Assembly (NCBI RefSeq): GCF_016892705.1
Contig: NZ_JAFEMB010000008.1
Location: 62,001-126,000, forward strand
DNA length: 64,000 nucleotides
Direction: 5' to 3'
Origin: Microvirga pudoricolor
Lineage (GTDB): Bacteria > Pseudomonadota > Alphaproteobacteria > Rhizobiales > Beijerinckiaceae
Positions 1 to 11,200 of the stretch are shown piece by piece. The notes beneath the pieces were generated by a model. It had not been told where the DNA came from. It was given only the letters and a program-made list of their open reading frames with translations, and did not search any database. The translations under genes and the position numbers were made by a program. Every line of letters starts with the position of its first letter. The stretch's first letter is position 1.

Positions 1-80
1 ACCTGCTTGGGCTTTGGCAAAGCAGGGATATACCCTAAGGGTTCCTCCGGAGGCCTCGTAGCGAACGAACATGCTATTTC
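1..80. other. Upstream region with small palindromes
   Basis: This is the non-coding stretch before the first gene; whatever lies further upstream is outside the window. It contains an inverted repeat with 7-base arms at 2-8 and 20-26, and a perfect 10-base palindrome CCTCCGGAGG at 44-53. The first could be the terminator of an upstream gene or an operator. No clear -35/-10 pair is visible. Confidence 0.3.
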
Positions 81-2747
81 GTGGACAGTTTCGTTCGTGA
101 GGTAGGCTTGCCTAATTTCACTTCGGGCCGGCCCTCTGGCAACGGAGAGATGGCTCGCCGCATCCAGGGGTTTGATTGGGGCGCGACCCCTCTTGGGAAC
201 CGTGATGCCTGGCCTTCATGGCTGAAGAGCGTCGTTGAGATCGCCCTGTCTGCGGGCTTTCCGATGATCCTCCTGTACGGCGAAGACCTAATCCAAATCT
301 ATAACGACGGCTATCGCGACCTCATGGGCAGGAAGCATCCGGGCGGTCTTGGGCAGCCGACCAGGGAATGCTGGCCCGAAGTATGGCACATCAATGAGCC
401 GATCTATGAGCGGGTGCGGGGCGGCGAGACCTGCTCCTTCGAAAATGCCCTCTATCCGCTCGACCGGAACGGCAGGGTGGAGGATGCGTGGTTTACCCTA
501 TCCTACTCACCGATCCGGAGCGATGACGGCGAGGTGAGGGGCGTTCTCGTTACCCTGTTCGAGACGACTGATAGGCATAAGGCGGAGACAAAGCTACAGG
601 AACGCGAGGCCGTCCTGCGGGAAAGCCAGGAGCGGCTGACCAGCATCTTTTCTGCGCTGCCGTTGGGGGTCGGAGTCGTCGCAAAGGACGGTCGCCTCAG
701 CCTGTCCAACGCTCAACTGCGCCAATTCCTCCCTAGCGGCGTCATACCCTCCTGCGACAAATCCGGCTCTGTGGGCTGGCGGGCATGGCACCCCACTGGA
801 GGATCCGTTGAGCCCATGGATTTCCCGGGAGCCCGCGCGCTGCGCGGCGAGGCCGTTCTTGGAATGGAAATGCTTTGCACGGATGAGACCGGGCGCGAGA
901 TATGGACCAGCGTTTCGGCTGTCCCACTCACGGGCCATGACGGCGGTGCTGTCGGGGCTGCCGTCGTCATCAGTGACATCGATGCCCTCAAGCGGGGCGC
1001 GGAAGCGTTTCGCGAGAGCGAGACGAAGCTGCGCATCGTACTGGAGGGCATCGGCGAGGCTTTCTATGCGCTGGACCGGGATTGGAACTTCCTGTTTGCC
1101 AGCCAATCGGCCCTCAAGCTGTGGGGCAAGAGAGCCGAAGACCTGCTCGGCCGCCCTTTCCTGGAATGCTTTCCCCAAGCGGTCGGCTCCGAGCCTTACG
1201 AGGCCCATGTACGGGTCATGAGAACAGGCCGTGCAGAGCATCTTGAGGTCGTCTCGCCGGTTCTTAGACGCTGGATAGAGGTGAGTCTCGCACCCACGGC
1301 CAGCGGTGGGGTGTCGGTGTCGCTCCGGGACATAGAAGATCGCCGAAAGGCCCAAGAGGCCCTGCGCGAGAGTGCGGAGCGGCAACGGCTGATCTTGGAG
1401 GGCGCGCTCGACTACGCCATCTTCACGATGGATTCTGACGGACGAATCCAGACTTGGTCGCCTGGAGCGGAATCGGTCTATGGCTGGACCGCAGAGGAAG
1501 CCATCGGCCAAGACGCAGCGATGACTTTCACGCCGGAAGACCGGGCCGCCTCCATACCCGATAAGGAACGGGCCGAGGCGCAGAAGACGGGTCAGGCCCC
1601 GAACGTGCGTTGGCATATCCGCAAGGACGGCAGGCGCGTGTTCATCGATGGATGGACGCGATCCCTCGGCGGTGGGACCGAGCCGAAACGTTTCCTGAAG
1701 GTCGGGCAGGATGTAACGGAGCGCCGCGAAGCCGAAACGAGGCTCAAGGAGAGCGAAGAGCGTCTTCGGCTCTTCGCCACACACTCCGTGCATACCCTAT
1801 GGATGCTGGATTTGGGGACGGATACCCTGACACAGCTTGGCTCGAATCCGTCTCAGATTTGGGGACCTTCGGTCAAACCGCCTCAGACCCGCATTGACTG
1901 GATCAACGCGATCCATCCCGAGGATCGCGAGCGTGTCGGACAGGGACTCGATCGGACCAGCCTCGGGGACGTCTCAGTCGAGGAATATCGGATCATACGT
2001 CCGGATCATCAGATCCGCTGGCTTCGCGGCACGTTCTTCCCCATCCTGGACGACAAGAGCCGCGTTCGTCAGATCGGCGCCATCATGCAGGATGTGACCC
2101 GCCAAGGTGGGCACTTCGTCTACGTGATCGATGGGGACGAGGCATCGCCGGACAGTCTTCATGGGATCCTGCGCGACGCGGGTTACAATGTGCGAGTCTT
2201 CACGTCCAGTGCGAGCTTCCTGTCGGTCGTGGCGATGCTGGCGCCCGGATGCGTCGTCTGCGACATCCGCCAAGCGAGTTCCGGAGGCTTGTCGGTTCCG
2301 CGGGAGGTCCGGTCTCAGCGCGCCGACCTGCCGGTCATCGTCGTGGGAGACATGCGGGACGATTCGATGCTGGGCGTCAAGGCGATGAAAGCCGGGGCGG
2401 CCGACTTCGTCAACGCTCCTTATCAGCCTCACGATCTCCTGATGGCGGTCGCGAGCGTGACCGGGCAGGTCCTTGCTTCGGAAGCCCGGGACGAGGCGAC
2501 GGACCAGGCCAAAGCGCGCATCCAGTCGTTGCCCGAGCGAGAGCGGGAGGTTTTGGAGCGTTTGCTGGCGGGCGGAAGCAATAAAACCATCGGAGCAGAC
2601 CTAGGACTCAGCCCGAGGACCGTGGAGATCTACCGAGCCCGCGTGATGCAGCGGCTCAACGTGAGCAATCTGCCTGAACTGGTCTTGCTCGCTGCCAAGG
2701 CCGGCCTGACGCCAGAAACCGGAAAAGCTCGAGACGGTTCAGGCTGA
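81..2747 (+). CDS. Multi-PAS, receiver and LuxR-type DNA-binding regulator without kinase domain
   Basis: An 888-residue cytoplasmic regulator. Five PAS-like segments can be read at about residues 20-170, 185-305, 312-425, 430-555 and 558-672. They are followed by a FixJ-like receiver domain (about 680-795) and a LuxR/FixJ helix-turn-helix (about 812-875, beginning LPEREREVLERLLAGG). No H-box or ATP-binding kinase domain lies between the last PAS and the receiver, so it looks like a one-component sensor-regulator or a partner of a separate kinase. The phospho-acceptor position is Asp728 (VCDIR), but the conserved receiver lysine is replaced by Ala779 (VNAPY), so phosphotransfer may be impaired. 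The chosen start is GTG at 81; ATG at 150 is an alternative. It converges on the response-regulator/kinase pair at 2.8-4.8 kb. Family assignment is firm; signal and targets are unknown. Confidence 0.85.
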   Translation: MDSFVREVGLPNFTSGRPSGNGEMARRIQGFDWGATPLGNRDAWPSWLKSVVEIALSAGFPMILLYGEDLIQIYNDGYRDLMGRKHPGGLGQPTRECWPEVWHINEPIYERVRGGETCSFENALYPLDRNGRVEDAWFTLSYSPIRSDDGEVRGVLVTLFETTDRHKAETKLQEREAVLRESQERLTSIFSALPLGVGVVAKDGRLSLSNAQLRQFLPSGVIPSCDKSGSVGWRAWHPTGGSVEPMDFPGARALRGEAVLGMEMLCTDETGREIWTSVSAVPLTGHDGGAVGAAVVISDIDALKRGAEAFRESETKLRIVLEGIGEAFYALDRDWNFLFASQSALKLWGKRAEDLLGRPFLECFPQAVGSEPYEAHVRVMRTGRAEHLEVVSPVLRRWIEVSLAPTASGGVSVSLRDIEDRRKAQEALRESAERQRLILEGALDYAIFTMDSDGRIQTWSPGAESVYGWTAEEAIGQDAAMTFTPEDRAASIPDKERAEAQKTGQAPNVRWHIRKDGRRVFIDGWTRSLGGGTEPKRFLKVGQDVTERREAETRLKESEERLRLFATHSVHTLWMLDLGTDTLTQLGSNPSQIWGPSVKPPQTRIDWINAIHPEDRERVGQGLDRTSLGDVSVEEYRIIRPDHQIRWLRGTFFPILDDKSRVRQIGAIMQDVTRQGGHFVYVIDGDEASPDSLHGILRDAGYNVRVFTSSASFLSVVAMLAPGCVVCDIRQASSGGLSVPREVRSQRADLPVIVVGDMRDDSMLGVKAMKAGAADFVNAPYQPHDLLMAVASVTGQVLASEARDEATDQAKARIQSLPEREREVLERLLAGGSNKTIGADLGLSPRTVEIYRARVMQRLNVSNLPELVLLAAKAGLTPETGKARDGSG

Positions 2748-2802
2748 TGGCGGCCCGCAACGACTTGCGCAGACGTCATGACGACAGATCCACCCGAGTC
2801 TT

Positions 2803-3447
2803 CTAGTTCTTCCTGCCTGAGACGAACATGGCCGCCTGTAGCCTATTTTCGACGCCGAGCTTCTCGAGAATACTCGTCACATGCCATTTCACGGTCTTTT
2901 CCGCCAGCCCTAGCTTCAGTCCTATCTCGCGGTTGCTTCGCCCCTGTCCCAGCAGATCGAGGATCTCTTCTTCGCGCTCCGTGAGGGGTTCTGCTGGCGT
3001 CATGGGCTGCGGCGGAACTTCCTGGGTTCTGGCATGCAGCAGCTTGGCGGCGAAGACGGGCGGCACGTAGGTTCCACCCCTGGCGACCTGCCTTACAGCT
3101 TCGACGAGTTCCGCACTCCCCACGCCTTTGAGCAGGTAGCCATGTGCGCCGGCGCCCAAGGCGCCGGTCACGTGCCCGACGCCGTCCTCGACGGTGAGCA
3201 CGAGGATCCGGATCGACGGGTACTCGACCCTGATGCGCGTGATGGCCTGAACGCCGCCGCCCGGCATCGTCATGTCGATCAGGGCTAGGTCAGGGCGTGC
3301 GTCCCGGCAGAGCAGGATCGCATCGTCGGCGCTTTCGCCTTCGCCGACGACCCGAAAGTCGGCTTCACACGAAAGCGCGTAGATGACGCCGTCTCGAAAG
3401 ATGGGGTGGTCGTCAATGACGACGATCTGCGTGATTCTATCGCTCAT
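2803..3447 (-). CDS. NarL/FixJ-family response regulator
   Basis: A 214-residue two-component response regulator. The receiver domain spans residues 1-125 with the acidic pocket VVIDDHP, phospho-acceptor Asp58 (LALIDMTMPGGG) and conserved Lys107 (GYLLKG). A LuxR-type helix-turn-helix follows at about 150-212 (LTEREEEILDLLGQG). Its start overlaps the end of the upstream histidine kinase by 11 bases, so the two form a translationally coupled operon and are almost certainly cognate. It is clearly similar to the response regulator at 16.6-17.3 kb on the other side of the peroxidase and secretion genes. The likely role is transcriptional control of neighbouring genes; the peroxidase is an attractive but unproven target. 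Confidence 0.93.
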   Translation of the reverse strand: MSDRITQIVVIDDHPIFRDGVIYALSCEADFRVVGEGESADDAILLCRDARPDLALIDMTMPGGGVQAITRIRVEYPSIRILVLTVEDGVGHVTGALGAGAHGYLLKGVGSAELVEAVRQVARGGTYVPPVFAAKLLHARTQEVPPQPMTPAEPLTEREEEILDLLGQGRSNREIGLKLGLAEKTVKWHVTSILEKLGVENRLQAAMFVSGRKN

Positions 3448-4843
3448 CCCCCGTCCACTTCGTTAGTGGGAGGCTTGCCGTGATGCTGGTGCCCAGCCCA
3501 GGCCTGCTCTCGATGGACATGTGACCGCCCACACTCTCGATGCGGTCCATCAAACTCTTTAGTCCGAACCGCGCTTCGCTTTGCTTGGGTGAGAAGCTCA
3601 TGCCAGGTCCGTCGTCCGACACGCTGAGAACCACCATGCTGTCATCGGTGGCGGCCGAGACGCGGAGTCCCATGCCTTTCGCATGACGGTAGGAATTGTT
3701 CAGGGCTTCCTGCAGGAAACGGCATAAGGACGCTTTCACATAATCCGGCACCTTTTCCGGCAGTGCGCCGAGGCTCGCTTGGACCGTCGATCCTGTTGTG
3801 CGCTCATGGGTCGTCACCATGTGGCCCAGGGCGTCCTTCAACCCCAGGGACTGGATCTCCGGCAGGAGAAGCCCCTTGCAGAGGTTCCGGACATCCTTGA
3901 GCGCGTCGCCGAGAATAGACTGTATCCTGGCGATGTTGTCAGACGAGTCGGGGTCCGCCCCTTTAACGTGATCAATGCGCAGCAACGCCGTGCCGATCAG
4001 TTGCGCTATGCCGTCATGCAAGTCGTACCCGATACGCCGCACGCCTCTCTCCAGATTCTCGGCGGCGTTCTGTGCAGCGCGTTCGACCTTGTATCTCAGC
4101 GCTTCGTTCTGGTGAAGCAGGTCCGAGAGCTGGCGGACCCGGTCTGCAAGCGCGATTCTCTGCCGATCTATAGTCTTGCTGGCATCGAAGACGATGGAGA
4201 ACAAAGCTCCCAGCATGGAAGCCGTGATGAGACCTTGCACGGCCCAACTGTGCCACTGTGCTTGCGTCAGTTCGGCTTCAAGCCGATCTGCCTGCTCGTG
4301 GAATTCTAGCACCGCGATGACCTCGCCGGACGCGAAGTCCCTTATAGGCGCGAAGACTTCCATCACCGTCTTGCCGCGCGAGCGCTCTTGCGCATCCTCC
4401 TCGTAGATGAGATCGTCGAAGACTGTGACAACCTCTCCCTTCCAGGCCCGGCTTGGGTTCGGATTGTCGGGAAAGCGCCTGCCGATCAGATCGGGTTGAC
4501 TGCTATAGGCGATGAGTCCGCCTCGCTTCCAGATGTTGACCATGCTGATCTGCGACCGGACCATCATGCTCTGAAGGGCTTGATTGAGCGAGTCGATCGC
4601 GGCGGGAGACAGGCTATCGCCGTCGCGCAGTTCAAGGATGTGGGGCGCAATAAAGCCGTTCACATGCAAAGCAGCGGATGCGGCAGCGACATCCGTGACG
4701 CCCTCCTCGATTTTGCGTGTGACCCATAATCCCTGGGCGAGCATCCCGACCAGCAGCACGAAGGTCGCGACCAACATGAACTGGCGAGCAAGATTGTTCT
4801 CAAATCCACGGGTGACCGATCGGAATGCCGCGACAGTTTCCAT
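3437..4843 (-). CDS. Membrane histidine kinase, HisKA_3 (NarX/DegS-like) type
   Basis: A sensor kinase of about 468 residues. There is a membrane segment near residues 20-40, a periplasmic sensor region of roughly 150 residues, and a second membrane segment near 203-220. A coiled-coil linker leads to the HisKA_3 phosphorylation motif YDLHDGIAQLIG (His276, counting from this start), and an HATPase_c domain follows with the N-box-like ALNNSYRHAKG and DDGPGMS glycine motif. The start used is ATG 4843; an in-frame TTG at 4858 would add five residues. The gene overlaps the downstream response regulator by 11 bases. It may also phosphorylate the paralogous regulator at 16.6 kb, which has no kinase of its own here. 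The periplasmic ligand is not recognisable. Confidence 0.92.
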   Translation of the reverse strand: METVAAFRSVTRGFENNLARQFMLVATFVLLVGMLAQGLWVTRKIEEGVTDVAAASAALHVNGFIAPHILELRDGDSLSPAAIDSLNQALQSMMVRSQISMVNIWKRGGLIAYSSQPDLIGRRFPDNPNPSRAWKGEVVTVFDDLIYEEDAQERSRGKTVMEVFAPIRDFASGEVIAVLEFHEQADRLEAELTQAQWHSWAVQGLITASMLGALFSIVFDASKTIDRQRIALADRVRQLSDLLHQNEALRYKVERAAQNAAENLERGVRRIGYDLHDGIAQLIGTALLRIDHVKGADPDSSDNIARIQSILGDALKDVRNLCKGLLLPEIQSLGLKDALGHMVTTHERTTGSTVQASLGALPEKVPDYVKASLCRFLQEALNNSYRHAKGMGLRVSAATDDSMVVLSVSDDGPGMSFSPKQSEARFGLKSLMDRIESVGGHMSIESRPGLGTSITASLPLTKWTGDER

Positions 4844-5212
4844 CGCCCTCAAATCCAACGCTCGTTATGGCGACCGCCCTGGCAGGGCGCGTGCCCGATC
4901 CTTGCAATCTACCCGCGAAGCTGCACGGCGACCACTCGTAACGCGCTATCCATAAGGACTAGGTCTTCACGCACCCGACCCTGGCCAAGCGACGGTCCGG
5001 TCAGAAACAAGTCGAGAGCGGGCAGATAAAGTTCTTTATTTATAATGACTTAATCCGATGTCCCCCGACCAAGGTCCGATGCTAGGCCAGACCAAAGTGA
5101 CGGATTAACCCCGACCTGCCACCGGGACCACAGTCCGTATTTCGCTGAGCCTGAGGCTGATGTTCCCTTCTATCAATCCACTCATGGATGCCAACGGGGC
5201 AGGAGCACGGCC
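4844..5212. other. Divergent intergenic region between kinase and peroxidase genes
   Basis: 369 bases separating the divergent histidine kinase and haem peroxidase genes. The centre (about 5025-5052) is strikingly AT-rich against its GC-rich surroundings and carries the promoter-like features listed separately. The remainder holds no open reading frame that I would support. Confidence 0.6.
5026..5046 (+). promoter_or_regulatory. Candidate promoter/operator of the peroxidase gene
   Basis: A perfect TATAAT hexamer lies at 5041-5046, immediately after a 14-base inverted repeat ATAAAG-TT-CTTTAT at 5026-5039. No good -35 hexamer is visible at 17 bases, which would fit a promoter needing an activator such as one of the flanking response regulators. 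The resulting leader to the ATG at 5213 would be about 160 bases. Inference from sequence only. Confidence 0.4.
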
Positions 5213-8200
5213 ATGGTACAACTCATCAAGCACGATCTCGAATTCATCCTGAAGCAGATCAAGATCGCGGAGGCGCACGCCGCCGGCGGTGATCTTGCTA
5301 CCCTGGTCGCAGGCTACAATGGCAATGACGGTTTGGCCCAGGCTCATCTCTTGCCTTATGGACTTCGGACCGTTGACGGGAGCTACAACAATCTCCTGCC
5401 CGGACGTGAGAACTGGGGCGCGTCGGATCAAGCGTTCCCTGGCATCTTCACCCCGCAATACATGAACGATGCCGATGGGGACCGGTACGACTTCAATCCC
5501 ATGCCCAACGGTCCAGGAGCCGATGGCGTGATGGGCACGGCCGACGATACAGGCGTCAGCTGGTACACTAACAACGACTACGCGAATGCCGGCGGTCGTA
5601 CGGGCTCCCAGCCGGGCCCCGGCAGCGGCACGGTCATCGATGCGGATCCTCGCATCATCTCGAATCTCGTGGTCGACCAGACCCTCGACAACCCGGCCGC
5701 CATCGCTGCAGGGCTGACCCATGCGGGTATGTCCGGGCCGGCTTTGATGAACGCTTTGGGTGAAATCGTGGCCGCACACAAGGCCGTGAAGGCTTCGGCG
5801 CCGACCGGTGGAGCAGAGCCCTCGGCCGAACATACAGCCGCCAAAACCTTCCTCGCCGACAAGCTCGCGCATTATGGCGTTGAGATGGACGGCAACACGG
5901 TCTTCCTTCCGAACGTCTCCCCGGATGAAGGCCTATCGTCGCCTTTCAACGGCTGGATGACCATTTTCGGCCAGTTCTTCGATCATGGCCTGGATCTCGT
6001 CGCAAAGGGTGGAAATGGCACGGTCTACGTGCCCCTGTCTCCGGACGACCCGCTCTATGTTCCGGGAGGCCAGAACTATATTCCGCTGACTCGCGTGAGC
6101 GTCAATCCGGGAGCGGATGGAGTGTTGGGCACGGCCGATGACGGCCTTGGACCGAAGAACCTGACGACGCCTTGGGTCGATCAGAATCAGACTTACGCAT
6201 CGACGGCCTCCAAGCAGGTCTTCATGCGCGAATACATCCTTGGCCCTGACGGCAAGCCGATGGCCACGGGTCATCTTTTAGAGGGTGAAAGGGGCGGCCT
6301 CGCGACATGGGCGGATCTCAAACACCAGGCAAAAACGGTCCTGGGCATCGAGCTCACCGATCTCAACGTCGGGAATATTCCGCTCATCGCCGCGGACCCC
6401 TACGGCAACTTCATCCCGGGCCCGAACGGCTATCCGCAGCTTGTCGTGGGCATGGGTCCGGACGGCAAACTCGGCACGGCCGACGACATCCTGCGGGAGG
6501 GCAATCCGGCGGCTCCAGTCAGTGTGCAAGGCGTCGTTCTGACGGGGCACGCCTTCCTGGACGACATCGCTCACGCGGCCGTCCCAGTCGTCAATTCGTC
6601 CGGCAACCTCGTGCAGGACAGTGACACGGGGCTCGGCTACTTCAATGCGGACGGCACTGCCGGTCCACAGGGGCAGCGCGGGGCGACTGCGTATGACAAT
6701 GAGCTGCTTGATCGCCACTTTATCGCGGGTGATGGACGCGCCAACGAAAACATCGCCTTGACGGCAGTCCACCAGGTCTTTCATTCCGAGCACAACCGCG
6801 TGGTCGATATGACCAAGGCTATGGCGCTTCAGTCCATGGACCGTGCCTTCATCAACGAGTGGCTCCTGACTGACCTGACGGACGGTCAATACGCGATCGT
6901 GACGAGCGGGAACCCCACGGCTCTCTTGAGCTTGGCCGAAACCTTGCACTGGGACGGCGAGCGCCTGTTCCAGGTGGGCCGCTTCACCAACGAGATGGAG
7001 TACCAGCACCTTGTCTTCGAGGAGTTCGGCCGCATGATGCAGCCGGATATCGACGCTTTCGTTTTCGAACCCTCCGCCGACATCAATCCGAGCATCGCAG
7101 CCGAGTTCGCCCACGTGGTGTATCGTTTCGGCCACTCGATGCTGCGGCAGGATATCGGTATCATCAAAATGGTGGACGGAAAGCCCGTCGTCTCCGATGT
7201 GTCCCTCTTCGACGGGTTCCTCAACCCGGTCATGTATGACTCCCTGGGCGATGCCGAGGCGGCTTCGGGCGCCATCATCCGGGGCATGAGCCGCCAAACG
7301 GGCAGCGAGATCGACGAGTTCGTCACCGATGTTCTTCGGAACCAGCTTCTTGGCATTCCACTGGACCTAGCGACGATCAATCTGGCCCGCGGCCGTGATG
7401 TCGGCATGCCATCCCTGCAGACCGCTCGCACCAAGTTCTTCGAAGCCACGGGTGACACCCTGCTCAAGCCGTATGAGAGCTGGGCCGATTTTGCCCTGAA
7501 CCTCAAGAATCCGGCCTCGATCATCAACTTCATCGCGGCCTACGGCACCCATTCATCGCTCGAAAACACGCAAACGAACCCGAAGACCATCGAGCAGCTC
7601 CGCGAGGCGGCCACCTTGCTGGTGCTCGGCGGCGCCGGGGCGCCGGCCGATCGACTGGACTTTCTCAACGGGATCGGGGCGTACGCGAACGATCCCAAGC
7701 TCGGCGGCCTCAACGACATCGACTTCTGGATCGGCGGGCTTGCCGAGAAGAAGATGGCCTTCGGCGGCATGCTGGGATCGACCTTCAGCTTTGTCTTCCA
7801 GATGACCATGGAAAACCTTCAGGACGCGGACCGGTTCTACTACCTTTCCCGGACGCAGGGCCTCAATCTTCTGAACGAGCTTGAGAACAACACCTTCGCC
7901 GAACTCGTGATGCGCAATACGGATCTCGGCGACGAGAACTCCACGGCCTTGCCGGGGAACTTGTTCTCCGCCTTCCAAATGCCTCAGCTGGAGATGGACA
8001 TCAGCAAGCAGTTGGGAGCTGACCCGACCTCGGACGATCCTTTCCTGGGCGGATTCAGCAAGCTCGTCGAGCGCATCGACTCCAACAACGACGGCATCGC
8101 CGAGTATATCCGCGTCAACAGCAACGAGCATTTCGTGATCGGCGGTACCGAGGGTGCCGACACGATCGTGGCGGGCGGCGGTGACGACGCGATTTGGGGC

Positions 8201-11200
8201 AAGGGTGGGGACGACAAGATCGAGGCGGGCTACGGTGTCGACAAGGTGTTCGGAGGACAAGGTGACGACATCATCACCAATGCCGGCACGGATATCGGCG
8301 AGGCCGATTTCCTTCACGGAAATGAAGGAAACGACGTGATCCATGGCGGATCGGGCCTGTCGCTGATCTTCGGCAACCAAGGAAACGACTTCATCGTTAC
8401 CGGTCCAGACGGCAAGGAGGCGTTCGGCGGCACAGGCAACGACTTTATTCTTGGCGGCACCGGCGGCGACTTCCTGCTTGGGAACGAGGGCGACGACTGG
8501 ATCGAGGGAGGGCAGCGCTTCGATACTCTCGCTGGAGAGAACTCAGAGCTGTTCTTCAACTCGACGATCATCGGCCATGACGTTCTGAACGGCGGCAGTG
8601 GCGACACGGATTATGACGGCGAATCCGGCGACGACATCATGTTCCAGAATTCCGAGGGCATCCAGCGTTCCAACGGCATGGCGGGCTTCGATTGGGCCGT
8701 ACACAAGGGCGACAGCCATGCTGCGAACTCCGACCTCGGTATCCCGATCTTCGACACTCAGGAGGCTTTCATCCTGCGGGACCGCTTCGACCTCGTCGAA
8801 GGGCTCTCTGGCTGGAAGAACAGTGACACCCTCACGGGCCGCGCCGTGCCGGTGAACACGCGAGCCGAGGCGGAGGGAACGGCCGCGATCCCAGGACCAG
8901 ACTCGCCGCTCAGCTCCTACTCCAACGACCTACTGGCCAAGAACGTCGCGCTCATCAACGGTCTCTCCGGGTTGGTTGCACATCTTGGCACCGGCATTCC
9001 GGTGACGAGGGTGGTCAACGGCCAAACCGTTCCGGTGCTCGACGAGAACGGAAACCAGGAGCGGGTCATCCTCAGCACTGCCGATGCCTCCGACATTCTG
9101 CTCGGCGGCGGCGGTAGTGACATCATCAAAGGACTGGCCGGAAACGACATCATCGATGGCGACAAGTGGCTCAACGTCCGAATTCGCTTCGTTGAAGAAG
9201 GTGTCGCCTACACGGTCGACGAGATGGCCGGGAAGGTCTATCGCGAAGCCGATTATATGAACGGAGAGCCCATCCAGGGGGCTGTCCCCCAGCTCGGTGG
9301 TCGTTTGCTGACGGATCTCATGTTCGACCGGACGGTGAATCCGGGCCAACTCGAGATCGTCCGCGAGATCGTTAGCGGGAACAAGACTGGCGACATCGAC
9401 ACTGCGGTCTACACCGATGTGGTGGCAAACTACAGCTTCGGCACCAACTCGGACGGCAGCATCTTCGTCTCCCATACGGGATTTGTTCAACCCCCGGGCA
9501 ACGACGACCTGCCGGAGGACGAGACGCAGCCCAACATGCGCTCGGACGGCCGGGATACCATCCGCAACATCGAGAAGCTCCAGTTCAGCACCAGCATCCT
9601 CAATGTCATCGAGGGTACCGATGCTGCTGAGGTTCTCAACGGCACCGATCAAGCTGACCTCATTGTCGGCAAGGGCGGAAGCGACGTTCTCAACGGTGGC
9701 GCAGGAAACGACATTCTGATTGGCGGCACGAACCCGGCAGCCACGTCCGTCACCTTCGCCGACAACTTCGATGGCCAAGCGTCCTATACGGACAACAACG
9801 GCACCGGCTCGTTCAACGGCGGGTGGACTGAAACGAACGACGCGGGTGGACCCACTGGCGGGGACGTGCGGATCAGTGGTGGTCGGCTGCAGTTCGCGAC
9901 CGGAACCGGCGGAAACGAGACTATCCAGCGATCCTTCAGCCTAGCAGGCGTAACATCAGCAACGTTGTCCTTCGACTATCAGGCCGACGACCTGGATCAG
10001 GGCGAGAACGTCGTTGTCGAAGCCTTCAATGGCACGAGTTGGGATGTGCTCGCCACTCTCGGTGGTGATGTATCGAACCCGTTCTCGACGTCGCTGAGCC
10101 TGTCTCACACCGCAATCCGCTTCCGGGCGGTTGGCACCTTCGACACGGGCATTTTCGGTGGAGATGAGAACTTCTACATCGACAATCTGGTGATCACTGC
10201 CACAACGCAGGAAGTGCTCAACGGTGGCAGTGGTGACGACACATATGTAATCAACCTCGGCGATGGCACTGATCTCATCCAGGAAACGAGCGGCAACGAC
10301 CGGATCGTTATTGGAGCTGGCACCCTGACCGGGCTCAACGTCTTCGAGGGAGCGGGTGGAGACCTCGTGCTCCAGTTCAACGGCCAACAGGTCACGGTCG
10401 CCGATCATTTCGAGACGGCGGGCGAAGCGGTCGAGCGCATCAACCTCAACGGCGCATCCTACGAAGGCTATGCTTTCGACGGAGACTACGTTGTGAGCCA
10501 GGACGACACCGGTACACGAACCGCCAATGCGGGAGAGAACACTCTTCTTGCCGGATCTGCTGGCGCCAACGCCCTGGCGGGGGACGCGGGAGATGACCTG
10601 CTCTTCGGTCATGACAGCAGTGACAACCTCGACGGCGGCGACGGCGACGACCTTCTTGTCGGCGGCGCAGGGAACGATACGCTCGTCGGCGGCCTGGGTG
10701 CCGACGTCATGGTCGGCGGGTCTGGAAACGACACCTATTCCGTCGACGACGCCGATGATGTGGTAGTCGAAGTGGCGAACGGTGGCACGGACGAAGTCCA
10801 GACCGACCTCGCGATCTACACCCTCGGCGCCAACGTGGAGAACCTGACCTACACGGGAGCAGGCACCTTCAATGGAACCGGCAACGACCTGGGCAACCGC
10901 ATGCAAGGCGGTGCCGGCATCGACACCCTCGCGGGAGGTGCAGGTAACGACACGTATGTGGTCACGGCAGGGGACGTGATCGTCGAGGTCGCCGGTGGCG
11001 GCACCGACACGGTGGAGTCCGATCAGAGTTACACCTTGGGAGCCAATCTCGAGAACCTGACCCTGACCGGAGCCAACGCCGTCAATGGTATCGGAAACGA
11101 TCTGGCCAACGTCATCAACGGTAACAACGCATCGAACCAGCTCTTCGGCGGCGGCGGCAACGATACCGTCAATGGCGGCGACAGCAGTGACCTCATCGAT

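Noticed and set aside
594..1793. 399-codon minus-strand frame
   Set aside because: Opposite the PAS regulator, no motif, no ribosome site.
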